64,000 bases of DNA from Microcaldota archaeon. GTDB lineage: Archaea; Micrarchaeota; Micrarchaeia; Micrarchaeales; Micrarchaeaceae. A program made the translations under genes and the position numbers. The stretch is from contig JAJZJM010000001.1 in the NCBI GenBank assembly GCA_021810105.1, forward strand, positions 224,500 through 288,499, written 5' to 3'. Within the stretch, counting starts at the first letter, position 1; each line of letters opens with the position of its first letter. Below are positions 7,808-16,235 of this stretch, piece by piece. Under the pieces are notes generated by a model that was not told the origin of the DNA, ran no database searches, and worked only from the letters and a program-made list of their open reading frames with translations.

Positions 7808-10225
7808 TTGCAGATAGAAGGCATTATACTGGATATTGACTATTTGATTAGAGACGCGGCGGGAATAATACGATTGACTGTGAAGAGTAGCGACGGAAAT
7901 GCTTATGAGCTCTTCGACCGAGGATTCAGGCCTTATTTTTACCTTGAGAAAGAAAGCAGTCTCAAGGACGAGTTTATATTATCCAAGATATCCGGAGGGC
8001 AGCAGGGATCACAGGGAGTGATTGTAGAAAACGTTAAGAAAAGAGTCGCCGGTGTTGAGAAGGACCTTATGAAGATAATAACGGGCAATCCGCTCGACAT
8101 ACCTAGATTAAGCTCATCGGCGTCAGCATATGGAAAAACTTACGAGTATGACATACCTTTTGCAAAAAGATACGCCATAGACAACGACCTTGCACCAATA
8201 ACAAATTACCTTTTTGAGGTATATGAGGAAAATGGCAAAACCCTTATCAAATCAATAAAGCCATCTGAACTAAAAAAAATACCCGAACTGAATACTATGT
8301 GGTTTGACATTGAAGTATACAACCCACTTGGAATCCCAAGAGCTTCATCCGACCCTGTAATAATGATAAGTTTTTCATACAAATCGCACGGGAGGGAGGG
8401 AAGCTCTGTAATGACTTATAAAAAAATTGCGGAAGATTTTGTAATCACGCTTAAGAACGAGTCTGAACTCATCTCTATGTTCATGAAGAAGATAGAGGAA
8501 CTTGACATTGACATAATATCAGGCTACAACTCCGCCAACTTTGACATAAAGTATTTGATAGATAGGTCAAAGGTGCTGGGTGTGAGGTTTTCAATAGGGC
8601 GGTTCGAGGGCGAAACAAGGCTGGAAAAGCACGGGCTTTTAGAGCGCGTAAAGATACCTGGACGAGTGCACGTCGACATGTACAATGTGGTGAAATTCGT
8701 ATCCATAGTTGGCGCATCTGAAAGCATATTGAAACTGAGCAGCCACACGCTAAAAAACGTGTATGAGGCCATAACAGGAGATGTAAAGACCAATGTGGAC
8801 AAGGTAAGCATATTCAAGCTTTGGGATGGGACAGCAGAGGAACTTGACAAACTTGCGGTGTACAATCTTAGCGATTCAAAAGCGTTGCAGAAGGTATACG
8901 AGACCTTCGCTCCAATAACGATAGAGCTCTCTAGAGTCACGGGTGACATGCTGAGCGATACCGCAGTGTCGACTACCGGCCAGCTTGTAGATTACCTGCT
9001 TATGAGAAATGCCCATAATGCGGGTGAGATCGTCCCAAACAAGCCTGATGAAAAAGAGATAGAGAGAAGAATCAAAGTCCCAATAGAAGGAGCATATGTA
9101 AAAACACCAGACCCAGGGGTATATGACAGGCTTGTTATATTCGATTTTAGGGGTTTGTACCCGTCGATAATAATTTCGTACAACATAGATACTGCAACCG
9201 TATGCACTGATTGCCCTGATTATTACGAATCTCCGATAGGAACGCGCTTCGACAAGAACAGAAGGGGAATAATGCCATTAATCCTGAAGTACCTAGTTGA
9301 ACAGAGGAAGGAGATAAAAAAACAGTATAAGAAGAACATGGACGACGTTTTCCTTGGTGCAAGGTCTTCTGCGTTGAAGATATTGTCGAATTCATTTTAT
9401 GGCTATTTGGGATATGCAAGATCGCGCTGGTATTCTAGAGAATGCGCAAGTAGCGTAACAGCCTATGGCAGGCAGTACATAAAGGACACCATATTGGCAG
9501 CTGAGAGGGAGGGCTTCCGTGTGCTCTATGGTGATACCGACTCAGTAGTACTGCTTCTTGGAGATAAAACAAAGGAGGAAACGCTCCGTTTCCTTAAAGG
9601 CTTCAATGAAAAGCTGCCCGAAGATATGGAGCTTGAACTGGAAGATTTCTATACAAGAGGGGTATTCGTAGGCAAAAAGGTCAAGGGCGGAGAGACTGGA
9701 GCGAAAAAGAAGTATGCGCTTATATCAGAATCTGGAAGGATAAAGATAAGAGGGTTCGAGCTCGTAAGGAGAGACTGGTCGAAAGTTGCAAGGGAGACTC
9801 AGAGAAAGGTGCTGGAGACGATACTGAAGGAGGGAAGCCCTAAACTTGCCGCAGATATAGTAAAAAACGTAATAAAGGAGCTCAGAGAGGGAAAGATGAA
9901 GCTGAGCGAACTGGCAATAAGCACTCAGCTCAGGAAGAGCATTGGCAATTATGACTCAACATCCCCTGAGCTTGAGGCTGCAAAAAAGGCGGTTAAGATG
10001 GGGTTAAAAAGGAAGGATGAGGTTGAGCATGCGGTAATAAGCTATGTAATAACAAAACACGGGTCCTCAATATCAGATAAGGCGGAGCTTGAGGAATTTG
10101 CAAAAGACTATGATCCCGATTACTATATAAACAACCAAGTGATACCAGCTACAATGAAGATATTGCGGGAGCTTAATTTTGATGAAGAAGAGCTCAAAGG
10201 CATAGGCTCCCAGAAAAAACTGTGA
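7808..10225 (+). CDS. polB: Family B DNA polymerase
   Basis: An 805-residue replicative-type PolB. Exonuclease motifs are visible: DIEVYNP (Exo I), GYNSANFDIKYL (Exo II) and YNLSDSKAL (Exo III). Polymerase motifs are DFRGLYPSIIISYNIDT (motif A), KILSNSFYGYLGYARSRWY (motif B) and YGDTDSVVLLL (motif C). The gene begins with TTG at 7808; no in-frame ATG fits better. GGGTG at 7798-7802 may act as ribosome binding site. It precedes map by 4 bases. No intein is present, since motifs A to C are uninterrupted. Confidence 0.97.
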   Translation: MQIEGIILDIDYLIRDAAGIIRLTVKSSDGNAYELFDRGFRPYFYLEKESSLKDEFILSKISGGQQGSQGVIVENVKKRVAGVEKDLMKIITGNPLDIPRLSSSASAYGKTYEYDIPFAKRYAIDNDLAPITNYLFEVYEENGKTLIKSIKPSELKKIPELNTMWFDIEVYNPLGIPRASSDPVIMISFSYKSHGREGSSVMTYKKIAEDFVITLKNESELISMFMKKIEELDIDIISGYNSANFDIKYLIDRSKVLGVRFSIGRFEGETRLEKHGLLERVKIPGRVHVDMYNVVKFVSIVGASESILKLSSHTLKNVYEAITGDVKTNVDKVSIFKLWDGTAEELDKLAVYNLSDSKALQKVYETFAPITIELSRVTGDMLSDTAVSTTGQLVDYLLMRNAHNAGEIVPNKPDEKEIERRIKVPIEGAYVKTPDPGVYDRLVIFDFRGLYPSIIISYNIDTATVCTDCPDYYESPIGTRFDKNRRGIMPLILKYLVEQRKEIKKQYKKNMDDVFLGARSSALKILSNSFYGYLGYARSRWYSRECASSVTAYGRQYIKDTILAAEREGFRVLYGDTDSVVLLLGDKTKEETLRFLKGFNEKLPEDMELELEDFYTRGVFVGKKVKGGETGAKKKYALISESGRIKIRGFELVRRDWSKVARETQRKVLETILKEGSPKLAADIVKNVIKELREGKMKLSELAISTQLRKSIGNYDSTSPELEAAKKAVKMGLKRKDEVEHAVISYVITKHGSSISDKAELEEFAKDYDPDYYINNQVIPATMKILRELNFDEEELKGIGSQKKL

Positions 10226-10229
10226 TGAT

Positions 10230-11153
10230 ATGGAAACAAGAGACGGAAACGAGAGGGGAGAATTCCCAGGCATGGATGCTGCGAAGGAGATAGGGCAGAT
10301 TTCGTATAAAGCCCTGCAGAAAGCAAAAGCGATGATAAAGCCAGGGGTTAAGCTTATAGATGTTGCAGAATCTGTTGAGTCTTATGTAAAAGAGAGCAAA
10401 TATGGGATCGCCTTCCCCCTTAATCTTTCAATAAATAATGAGGCTGCGCATTACACCCCATCCATAGATGATGCCAAAGTCTTCTCAGAGAAGGACGTAG
10501 TGAAGGTAGACTTTGGAGCTGCAAAGGATGGCGCATTGGGGGACTGCGCTCTTACGGTTGACCTATCAGGAAATATGCAGGGCCTTTTGGAGGCTTCTGA
10601 AGAGGCGCTTAAGGCAGCCATATCTGTAGCAAAGGCAGGGGTGGAGGTCAGAGACATAGGAAAGGAGATAGAGAAGGCCATAATTGCAAAGGGCTATCAG
10701 CCTATACGCAACCTTGGAGGCCATACTGTAGGGCTGCACGAGCTTCATTCGAGCATCTTTGTGCCGAATTACGATAATGGTGATGAGACAGTGCTTGAAG
10801 AGGGAATGCTGGTAGCCATAGAGCCTTTTGCAACAACTGGCAAAGGGATGGTTACCGAGAGCGATGTTTGCGAGATATACTCATACGATGCCGGGGTGCA
10901 GGTGAGAACTAAGGAGGCGAGAACCCTGCTAGGCCTTATACAGAAAAATCACCCTACCGAGCCATTTGCGGTAAGGTGGTTGGCAAGCGCATTGGGATCT
11001 ACTTTTTCAACATATGCAGGGATATCAGAGCTATCAAGAAATGGGGCTCTGATGCCCTACCCTACGCTAGTTGAAATAAGCGGCGGCTCTGTATCACAAG
11101 CTGAGGCGGAAGTGATTATAGAAAAGGATGGCTGCGAAGTTGTCACTAAATAG
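10230..11153 (+). CDS. map: Methionine aminopeptidase, type II
   Basis: A 307-residue enzyme that removes the initiator Met. Metal ligands expected of the family can be placed: Asp in VKVDFGAA, Asp in GDCALTV, His in GGHTVGLHELHSS, Glu in AIEPFATTG and Glu in QAEAEVIIEKDG. The roughly 60-residue insert before the last ligand is that of type II (archaeal/eukaryal) enzymes. The start at 10230 is close to polB; a second Met at 10272 is an alternative. IS element 1 begins 6 bases after its stop codon and leaves the gene intact. Confidence 0.95.
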   Translation: METRDGNERGEFPGMDAAKEIGQISYKALQKAKAMIKPGVKLIDVAESVESYVKESKYGIAFPLNLSINNEAAHYTPSIDDAKVFSEKDVVKVDFGAAKDGALGDCALTVDLSGNMQGLLEASEEALKAAISVAKAGVEVRDIGKEIEKAIIAKGYQPIRNLGGHTVGLHELHSSIFVPNYDNGDETVLEEGMLVAIEPFATTGKGMVTESDVCEIYSYDAGVQVRTKEARTLLGLIQKNHPTEPFAVRWLASALGSTFSTYAGISELSRNGALMPYPTLVEISGGSVSQAEAEVIIEKDGCEVVTK

Positions 11154-11168
11154 TGTATCTGACATCCT

Positions 11169-11189
11169 CCCACCACTGAAGGTGATGGG
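11169..11189 (-). repeat. Right-end hairpin of IS element 1 / probable omega-RNA 3' scaffold
   Basis: An imperfect palindrome lies 28 bases beyond the tnpB stop. In TnpB systems the 3' part of tnpB and the right end encode the omega-RNA, and the flanking host bases act as guide. Here the guide would begin around 11159 and read leftward into the end of map. Confidence 0.65.
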
Positions 11190-11217
11190 GTTCCTTTTGG
11201 TTCGGTGTCTCTACCGT

Positions 11218-12237
11218 TCATAGAGTTGCACCTCTGGGGATATCAGTGTTCCCCTTGAACACATCCCTGTCTGTGTTCAATTGACCTACGTTAGATTCTA
11301 ATGGTTGACGCAAAGCGATATTGAACGATGCATTTGCATCTGCGTGGTCAACGTGTCCACAACTGTGGCACACGAATTTCTTTGAATCCCTAATTCCTAT
11401 GTTTCCACACCTTGAACACTCTTTCGATGTGTTTTTAGGCTCTACATAGGTTAGCGGCACTCCATATAATTCTGCCTTGTATTCGATGAAAGTCTGCAAC
11501 TGGTAGAACGACCAACTGTGCAGACTGTAGTTGAATTTCCTTGAATGTTTTCTGTTTCCCCTTATCCCTTGAAGCTGTTCAAGTTTGATTCCTGCATTCT
11601 GGTCTTTTGCAATCTCAACAATTTCCTTTGAAATTTTATGATTGAGGTCTCTTACTATCCTTGATTCCCTGTTTTTTATCTTTTTGACCAAGCCATACTT
11701 TCCATGTCTCTGCAAATTCTTCCTGATACTTTTGTATTTGGTGTGGATGTGCAATGCCTCCTTTCCAAGCTTCCATACCTTTCCTGTATCGGCATTGCCG
11801 ACAACAGCAACATGTCCCGTTGTATTTCTATCAATACCGAGCCATGTCTTTGGTTCTATTATTGGTTGAGATTTAATATCTGCTGAAATATAAGCATACT
11901 CATTGTCAAGTTCTATTTGATTGATTTTGTCAAAGTCGTTTCTGAAAGAATATTGTGTATAAAATTTCAAACAAGGAATCTCTATTTTTCTCTCTTCTTT
12001 ATTAAATTTTATGGATTGTGAAGGAACTGTTAATTTGATTCTGTTCACCGATTTTATGGTTTTATTATTCCCGTATTTCCTTAAAATCTGATTTGCAATT
12101 GCAGATTTTAGACCGAATTGTTTTACGTCCTTTGAAGACCTTGTTTTGTGGGTGAGAACAAATTCAGCAATTCTTTTTGCCTTATCGAGTTCTGGCGAGA
12201 AGTTCCTGTTATGCTTGATTTTGTATGTTAGAATCAT
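11218..12237 (-). CDS. tnpB: TnpB, RNA-guided nuclease of IS605-type element
   Basis: A 339-residue TnpB. RuvC residues are visible: Asp in WLGIDRNTTG, Glu in IKLEQLQGIR and Asp in HADANASFNIA. The zinc ribbon CSRCG...CHSCG sits between the last two. The N-terminal part is shorter and less typical than in the TnpB at 37304, so this is a different subfamily. Known TnpB proteins cut DNA at sites matching the omega-RNA guide and help keep the element at its donor site. It starts 4 bases after the passenger gene. Confidence 0.93.
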   Translation of the reverse strand: MILTYKIKHNRNFSPELDKAKRIAEFVLTHKTRSSKDVKQFGLKSAIANQILRKYGNNKTIKSVNRIKLTVPSQSIKFNKEERKIEIPCLKFYTQYSFRNDFDKINQIELDNEYAYISADIKSQPIIEPKTWLGIDRNTTGHVAVVGNADTGKVWKLGKEALHIHTKYKSIRKNLQRHGKYGLVKKIKNRESRIVRDLNHKISKEIVEIAKDQNAGIKLEQLQGIRGNRKHSRKFNYSLHSWSFYQLQTFIEYKAELYGVPLTYVEPKNTSKECSRCGNIGIRDSKKFVCHSCGHVDHADANASFNIALRQPLESNVGQLNTDRDVFKGNTDIPRGATL

Positions 12238-12241
12238 TGTG

Positions 12242-12481
12242 TCACTTTTTATAAAACAGTTTTACCATTAATAAAATTAGACCAATTGCTACAAGAACTA
12301 TGCCAAGATATATGTTATAGATTGCAGATAAATCTGTGCAACAAGGTATTATCGGTTGCCCTACAGTTTGTGCAGGACAACTGCACGCTCTGTTAAGGTA
12401 GGAAATTGCACTACCAATAGAGATTACAAACCCAAAAAGTATTGCAATTACACCGAAGATAATTAGCATATTTTGTTTCAT
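12242..12481 (-). CDS. Small two-helix membrane protein inside the IS element
   Basis: A 79-residue protein with two transmembrane helices (about 5-27 and 52-74) and a short outside loop holding four Cys (CSCPAQ and PCCTDL). Its ATG overlaps the tnpA stop in ATGA, and tnpB follows after 4 bases, so all three are one transcript. It is not a normal part of IS200/IS605 elements and I do not recognise the family. It may be a passenger gene, or the element may have captured host sequence. Confidence 0.75.
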   Translation of the reverse strand: MKQNMLIIFGVIAILFGFVISIGSAISYLNRACSCPAQTVGQPIIPCCTDLSAIYNIYLGIVLVAIGLILLMVKLFYKK

Positions 12482-12870
12482 ACATTATCCCATTGTTGTT
12501 CTATATATTTCTTTATCACTGTTGCAGAAACATTTCCTGCAGTTGAAATGAAATATGACCTTGTCCACAATGTTGGCATCTTCAAAAGCTCCCTAAACTC
12601 CTTTCGCAGGTATCTCGAAGTTCTGCCCTTAAACCTTTTTGCTACTATCTCTGGTCGTGTTCTTGTGTCGGCAGAAACAAAAAGATGCACGTGGTTTGGC
12701 ATAATCTCTTTTGCGATTATTTTCCAGCCATTTTCCATAGCCACATTTTCCATAATCTCATCTGCCCTTGTTTTTATAGCACCAACTAGAATTGACCTTC
12801 TGTATTTTGGACAGAAAACAATGTGGTAGTTTATCATCGCCACACTTGTTCTGTTGTGTTCGTATTCCAC
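12478..12870 (-). CDS. tnpA: TnpA, IS200-type Y1 HUH transposase
   Basis: A 130-residue transposase with the HUH motif in NHVHLFVS and the catalytic Tyr in IKKYIEQQ near the C-terminus. The start is GTG at 12870. It would cut and rejoin single-stranded ends of the element. Length and motifs are complete, so it may be active. The N-terminal SVAMINYHIVFCPKYRR is typical of IS200 TnpA. Confidence 0.95.
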   Translation of the reverse strand: MEYEHNRTSVAMINYHIVFCPKYRRSILVGAIKTRADEIMENVAMENGWKIIAKEIMPNHVHLFVSADTRTRPEIVAKRFKGRTSRYLRKEFRELLKMPTLWTRSYFISTAGNVSATVIKKYIEQQWDNV

Positions 12871-12939
12871 TTAATCCCTTTGATATGCGATACACCATCA
12901 ACATTTATATACATATACATCTGTCTAATCCGCATTCAT

Positions 12940-12960
12940 CCCACGATTGAAAGTCGTGGG
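12940..12960 (-). repeat. Left-end hairpin of IS element 1
   Basis: CCCACGA and TCGTGGG form a perfect 7-base-pair stem with a 7-base loop. A closely similar hairpin lies at 38544-38563 at the other end of element 2. Confidence 0.75.
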
Positions 12961-12979
12961 CTTTCTGCTAATCATTCTG

Positions 12980-13025
12980 TAAAACAAAGAAAAAGAGAAG
13001 ATGCCAAGGCAAAAAATGCCTTGGC
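12980..13025 (-). terminator. Hairpin terminator of the pilin gene
   Basis: GCCAAGGCA at 13003-13011 and TGCCTTGGC at 13017-13025 form a perfect 9-base-pair stem with a 5-base loop. On the minus strand it follows the pilin stop by about 30 bases and is followed by a T-rich stretch. It would end or protect the pilin transcript. Confidence 0.6.
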
Positions 13026-13056
13026 TTAAACCGCTATTGCTACTGTGCTAGGCTTA

Positions 13057-13572
13057 TCAAGTTACCTTCAGGTTTGCTGTTGCTACCTCTGTGTAGAGTG
13101 TTGATCCACCAGAGCTTGTTGTGTATGCAACCCATAGCTGCCCAGATAAGGTTTGACCAACTGTTGATGGCATTGCTGTAACTCCACCCGCTGAAGTAGA
13201 TATGTAGTTACCTATAGTTATTGTTGCAGTCTGGCCTGTTGTCAATCCTCCAGATATGGAGCTTTCGGCTACGCTATTTACAGTGCTTGGAGGAGATGTA
13301 ACCCCTGGACCTAAGAAGAATACATTTGCTGTAGTCCAAGTTGCTCCAGTTGCCTGTCCAACCGTGGCTGTCAATCCGCTAGCAGTCAGGGATACCGAAG
13401 TGCACTCAAATCCCGATGTTGCAATGCATGTTGTGTTTGTGAATGATCCGCTGTTGAATATTCCCAAAGCGAATAACGCTACCAAGACTATTGCTATGAT
13501 TAGTATTGCCCAACCGTACGTCATAAGATATTCCATGGCGCTTTGCGCTTTTCTATTTCCTTTATATACCAT
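13057..13572 (-). CDS. Class III signal peptide pilin-like protein (major pilin candidate)
   Basis: A 171-residue protein with basic leader MVYKGNRKA, then QSAMEYLMTYGWAILI and a hydrophobic helix to about residue 42. The rest is rich in Thr, Ser, Ala, Gly and Val with one Cys pair. Unlike the other five class III proteins here it has no LamG-like region or WWPLNG tail. It has a strong TATA box (13602-13616), an AGGTGAAAG ribosome binding site before the ATG, and a hairpin terminator. These suggest high expression, as for a filament or surface subunit. The function is inferred. Confidence 0.85.
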   Translation of the reverse strand: MVYKGNRKAQSAMEYLMTYGWAILIIAIVLVALFALGIFNSGSFTNTTCIATSGFECTSVSLTASGLTATVGQATGATWTTANVFFLGPGVTSPPSTVNSVAESSISGGLTTGQTATITIGNYISTSAGGVTAMPSTVGQTLSGQLWVAYTTSSGGSTLYTEVATANLKVT

Positions 13573-13573
13573 A

Positions 13574-13616
13574 CTTTCACCTTGATTAAGTAATTATACG
13601 CAAGTATAAAAACCTT
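13574..13616 (-). promoter_or_regulatory. Promoter and ribosome binding site of the pilin gene
   Basis: On the minus strand AAGGTTTTTATACTT (13602-13616) is a TATA box, and AGGTGAAAG (13574-13582) is a near-perfect ribosome binding site just before the start at 13572. Confidence 0.6.
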
Positions 13617-13694
13617 ATTGATTGGAAATGATTTGTTTTGCTACTTAATAAATACTTTTTCTGCATATTAATTTTATCTAATTGTGGTGGAAAC

Positions 13695-14966
13695 ATGGCA
13701 GAAGAACTAAACCCATTCAAGATAGCACAACATCAACTAGAGGAAGCGGCCGGGATAATGAAGCTTGACAGGCAGGCACTTGACATACTTAAGGAGCCGA
13801 AGCGTACACTCATAATGAACATTCCTGTAAAGATGTCGAACGGCAAAACCCAGACTTTCACAGCGTTTAGAGTGAGATACAACGATGCCCTTGGTCCGGC
13901 TAAGGGAGGGATACGCTTTCACCCTCAAGAGAGCGTTGATACAGTAAAGGCGCTATCCGCATGGATGACCTGGAAATGCTCGCTTGCAGAAATCCCTTTC
14001 GGGGGAGGCAAGGGGGGAGTTATCTGCGACACTAAGAAGATGAATGATAAAGACCTTGAAGCGCTTTCCAGAGCATACGCCAGAGCGGTATTCAAAGACA
14101 TAGGACCGGATGTTGATATACCAGCTCCCGACGTATATACTACGCCGCAGATAATGGCGTGGATAATGGATGAGTATGCAAATATGGTTGGGCATAACGA
14201 ATTCGGAGTCATAACAGGAAAGCCTGTAGAGATATGGGGAAGCGAGGGTAGGATGGATTCTACAGCACTTGGGGGAATGTTTGTAATGCGTGAGGCTGCA
14301 AAAATGCTGAAACTTAATCCAAAAAAAGCGACCATAGCAGTACAAGGGTTTGGCAACGCAGGCAAATTCGCATATACTCTATCAAAGAAAGTCCTTGGTT
14401 CTAAAGTAGTTGCCATAAGCGACTCTGAAGGCGGAGTATACGACCCAACAGGCCTTGATCTTGACAAGCTAGAAGAGGCAAAGCAAAAGACCGGCAGCGT
14501 GCAGGGTTATAAGAGCAAAACTGCCAGGAAGATAACAAACGAGGAACTTCTTGAACTGAAAGTGGATATACTGATACCAGCAGCCATAGAGAACCAGGTT
14601 AAAGAGGACAATGCAGACAGGATAAACTGCAAGCTCTTGCTGGAGCTTGCTAACGGCCCTGTTACACCAGAAGCAACTAACATACTTTTCGAGAGGAAGA
14701 TACTGGATCTTCCAGACTTCCTTGTAAACTCCGGAGGGGTTATCGGTTCGTACTTTGAATGGGTACAGAACAGGACAGGCTACTATTGGGAGACGGAGAG
14801 GTTTGACGCTGAGCTCGACAAGAAGATAACAACCTCATTCAAAGAGACCATGGCCATGCAGAAAGCATATGCAGACAAAGGAGAGAAGATAAACCCAAGG
14901 ATGGCTGCTTATATAATAGCCATAGACAGGGTAGCCAAGGCCATGAAAGTAAGAGGATGGTATTGA
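13695..14966 (+). CDS. gdhA: Glutamate dehydrogenase
   Basis: A 423-residue enzyme interconverting glutamate and 2-oxoglutarate plus ammonia. Motifs are KGGIRFHP, PFGGGKGG with the catalytic Lys, PAPDVYT, the Rossmann GFGNAGKFAY, and LVNSGGVIGSYFEW. The open frame extends upstream to 13638, but the ATG at 13695 gives the usual N-terminus MAEELNPF and has GGTGG just before it. The nudix gene follows after 21 bases. Confidence 0.96.
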   Translation: MAEELNPFKIAQHQLEEAAGIMKLDRQALDILKEPKRTLIMNIPVKMSNGKTQTFTAFRVRYNDALGPAKGGIRFHPQESVDTVKALSAWMTWKCSLAEIPFGGGKGGVICDTKKMNDKDLEALSRAYARAVFKDIGPDVDIPAPDVYTTPQIMAWIMDEYANMVGHNEFGVITGKPVEIWGSEGRMDSTALGGMFVMREAAKMLKLNPKKATIAVQGFGNAGKFAYTLSKKVLGSKVVAISDSEGGVYDPTGLDLDKLEEAKQKTGSVQGYKSKTARKITNEELLELKVDILIPAAIENQVKEDNADRINCKLLLELANGPVTPEATNILFERKILDLPDFLVNSGGVIGSYFEWVQNRTGYYWETERFDAELDKKITTSFKETMAMQKAYADKGEKINPRMAAYIIAIDRVAKAMKVRGWY

Positions 14967-14987
14967 AACATGATTATGGCGTAGGCA

Positions 14988-15452
14988 ATGGCGAAAGCAA
15001 ATGAAGGCACGCTTGTTGAGATAATTGACGGGAAGAATCTGCTCCTGAAGAAGGCCACGCGCGGAATAAGCAAAGGAAAATGGAACGGGCTTGGAGGGAA
15101 GCTTGATCCTGGAGAGACTCCTGAAGAATGCGCAAATAGGGAGGTTTTTGAGGAGAGTGGGCTTTCTCTCAAGGAGATTTTTTACCATGGAATAATAAAT
15201 TTCTATGATTTTGGCAGTGGAGAGGCCACATGGAAAGGGCATATATTCTCTTCTAGGTCATTTTCAGGAAGCCTTAAAGAAAGTGACGAGGGGCCTTTGA
15301 AATGGTTTGATATTGAGGACCTTCCTTGGAGCGAGATGTGGGAAGACGATAGGAAATGGCTGCCTTATCTACTCAGCGGTAAAAGGTTTAATGCTGAGGT
15401 GTATTTTGACAAGAAAGGAGATCTGTCAAGGTGTGACATCATCGTACATTAA
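14988..15452 (+). CDS. NUDIX hydrolase (MutT/8-oxo-dGTPase-like)
   Basis: A 154-residue protein with a perfect Nudix box: GGKLDPGETPEEC followed by ANREVFEESGL, matching GX5EX7REUXEEXGU. The preceding GKWNGLGGKL and length resemble MTH1/MutT enzymes that clean oxidised nucleotides, but the substrate cannot be read from sequence. It follows gdhA closely. Its 3' end overlaps the end of the opposing nuclease-like gene by 27 bases. Confidence 0.93.
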   Translation: MAKANEGTLVEIIDGKNLLLKKATRGISKGKWNGLGGKLDPGETPEECANREVFEESGLSLKEIFYHGIINFYDFGSGEATWKGHIFSSRSFSGSLKESDEGPLKWFDIEDLPWSEMWEDDRKWLPYLLSGKRFNAEVYFDKKGDLSRCDIIVH

Positions 15453-16091
15453 TTTGTTTTTGCGGCCCCCTCGTTTCGCATCCAGTCTTAGGAGGTGAAT
15501 GTCTGATTTGGCTATTAGCGCTTCTATTTTCACTTTTATAAATGCACTCTCTTCCTGTTTGAAGTTTTCCCAGTTTACGCCTTGATGGATGTGGCTAACA
15601 TCCCATATCTCATCAGCAATTTTCTTATCTCCCGAATACTTTCTTACTCCTTCCAAGATATTCTCTGTTGGCATGTCTGTAATTATTATGAAATAAAATC
15701 TTTTGCCATATTGCTCTAGAAAAAGAGGGTATTTTGTGAATATGTTTTCATCAAAATATTTTCTGCCCTTTGCTTCTATAATCACAGGCTTGCCTTCAAT
15801 CCTAATATTCAATAAGAAATCCGGAGTATAAGTATACTCCCATGTACCTATTTTATCCTCCTTAGGAATCCTAAATTTTAATGGTTCATAAAGAAAGGTT
15901 ATACTTTCATCAATAAGCGCATCCCTTACCGTCTTCTCAAAACTAGACTCATAATGTTCGTATTTGTGGCCTTTACCCCTAAGAAGTTTAAATAGAGTGT
16001 TGAGTTCTTTATAGGTGGGAGACGTGGACTGTGTGGGTTCATCCGTAATTTGAAATTTACCACTTTCTATTCTAGTAGCCGTATGTTCCAC
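15426..16091 (-). CDS. PD-(D/E)xK nuclease-like protein
   Basis: A 221-residue protein, probably starting at GTG 16091. The region YTYTPDFLLNI then PVIIEAKGRKYF carries a PD...ExK signature: Asp in TPDF, Glu and Lys in IEAKG, and an upstream Glu in the helix SSFEKTVRDALI. This arrangement is that of restriction-endonuclease-fold enzymes such as TnsA-like or phage/IS-associated nucleases. No methyltransferase or transposase neighbour is present. The C-terminal residues are basic. Possible roles are DNA repair or defence. Confidence 0.7.
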   Translation of the reverse strand: MEHTATRIESGKFQITDEPTQSTSPTYKELNTLFKLLRGKGHKYEHYESSFEKTVRDALIDESITFLYEPLKFRIPKEDKIGTWEYTYTPDFLLNIRIEGKPVIIEAKGRKYFDENIFTKYPLFLEQYGKRFYFIIITDMPTENILEGVRKYSGDKKIADEIWDVSHIHQGVNWENFKQEESAFIKVKIEALIAKSDIHLLRLDAKRGGRKNKLMYDDVTP

Positions 16092-16235
16092 CCAAAATGA
16101 ATCTTCTGGAAGATATTTATTTCTATGTATAGTGCGCGGGTTGAATATAGGAATTTACTACATGTATTCCTCTGGGTCTTTTGCGCCTATTATTGTATTG
16201 GCATTATTTTACGCAGATCAAATACTGATCTAAGA

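Larger units (their letters stand above)
11160..12966. mobile_element. IS200/IS605-family element 1 (tnpA, passenger, tnpB)
   Basis: The element is bounded on the left by a right-end hairpin at 11169-11189 (CCCACCACT...GGTGATGGG, one mismatch) and on the right by a left-end hairpin at 12940-12960 (CCCACGA/TCGTGGG). Genes read on the minus strand in the order tnpA, small membrane protein, tnpB. Similar ends flank element 2 and match the orphan end at 24580, so the ends are supported by comparison inside the window. As usual for this family there are no inverted terminal repeats. Exact boundaries are uncertain by several bases. Confidence 0.85.

Noticed and set aside
16092..16235. Small gene between the nuclease-like gene and the aquaporin
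   Set aside because: No frame with start, ribosome binding site and recognisable sequence; it looks like plain promoter and 3' flank DNA.
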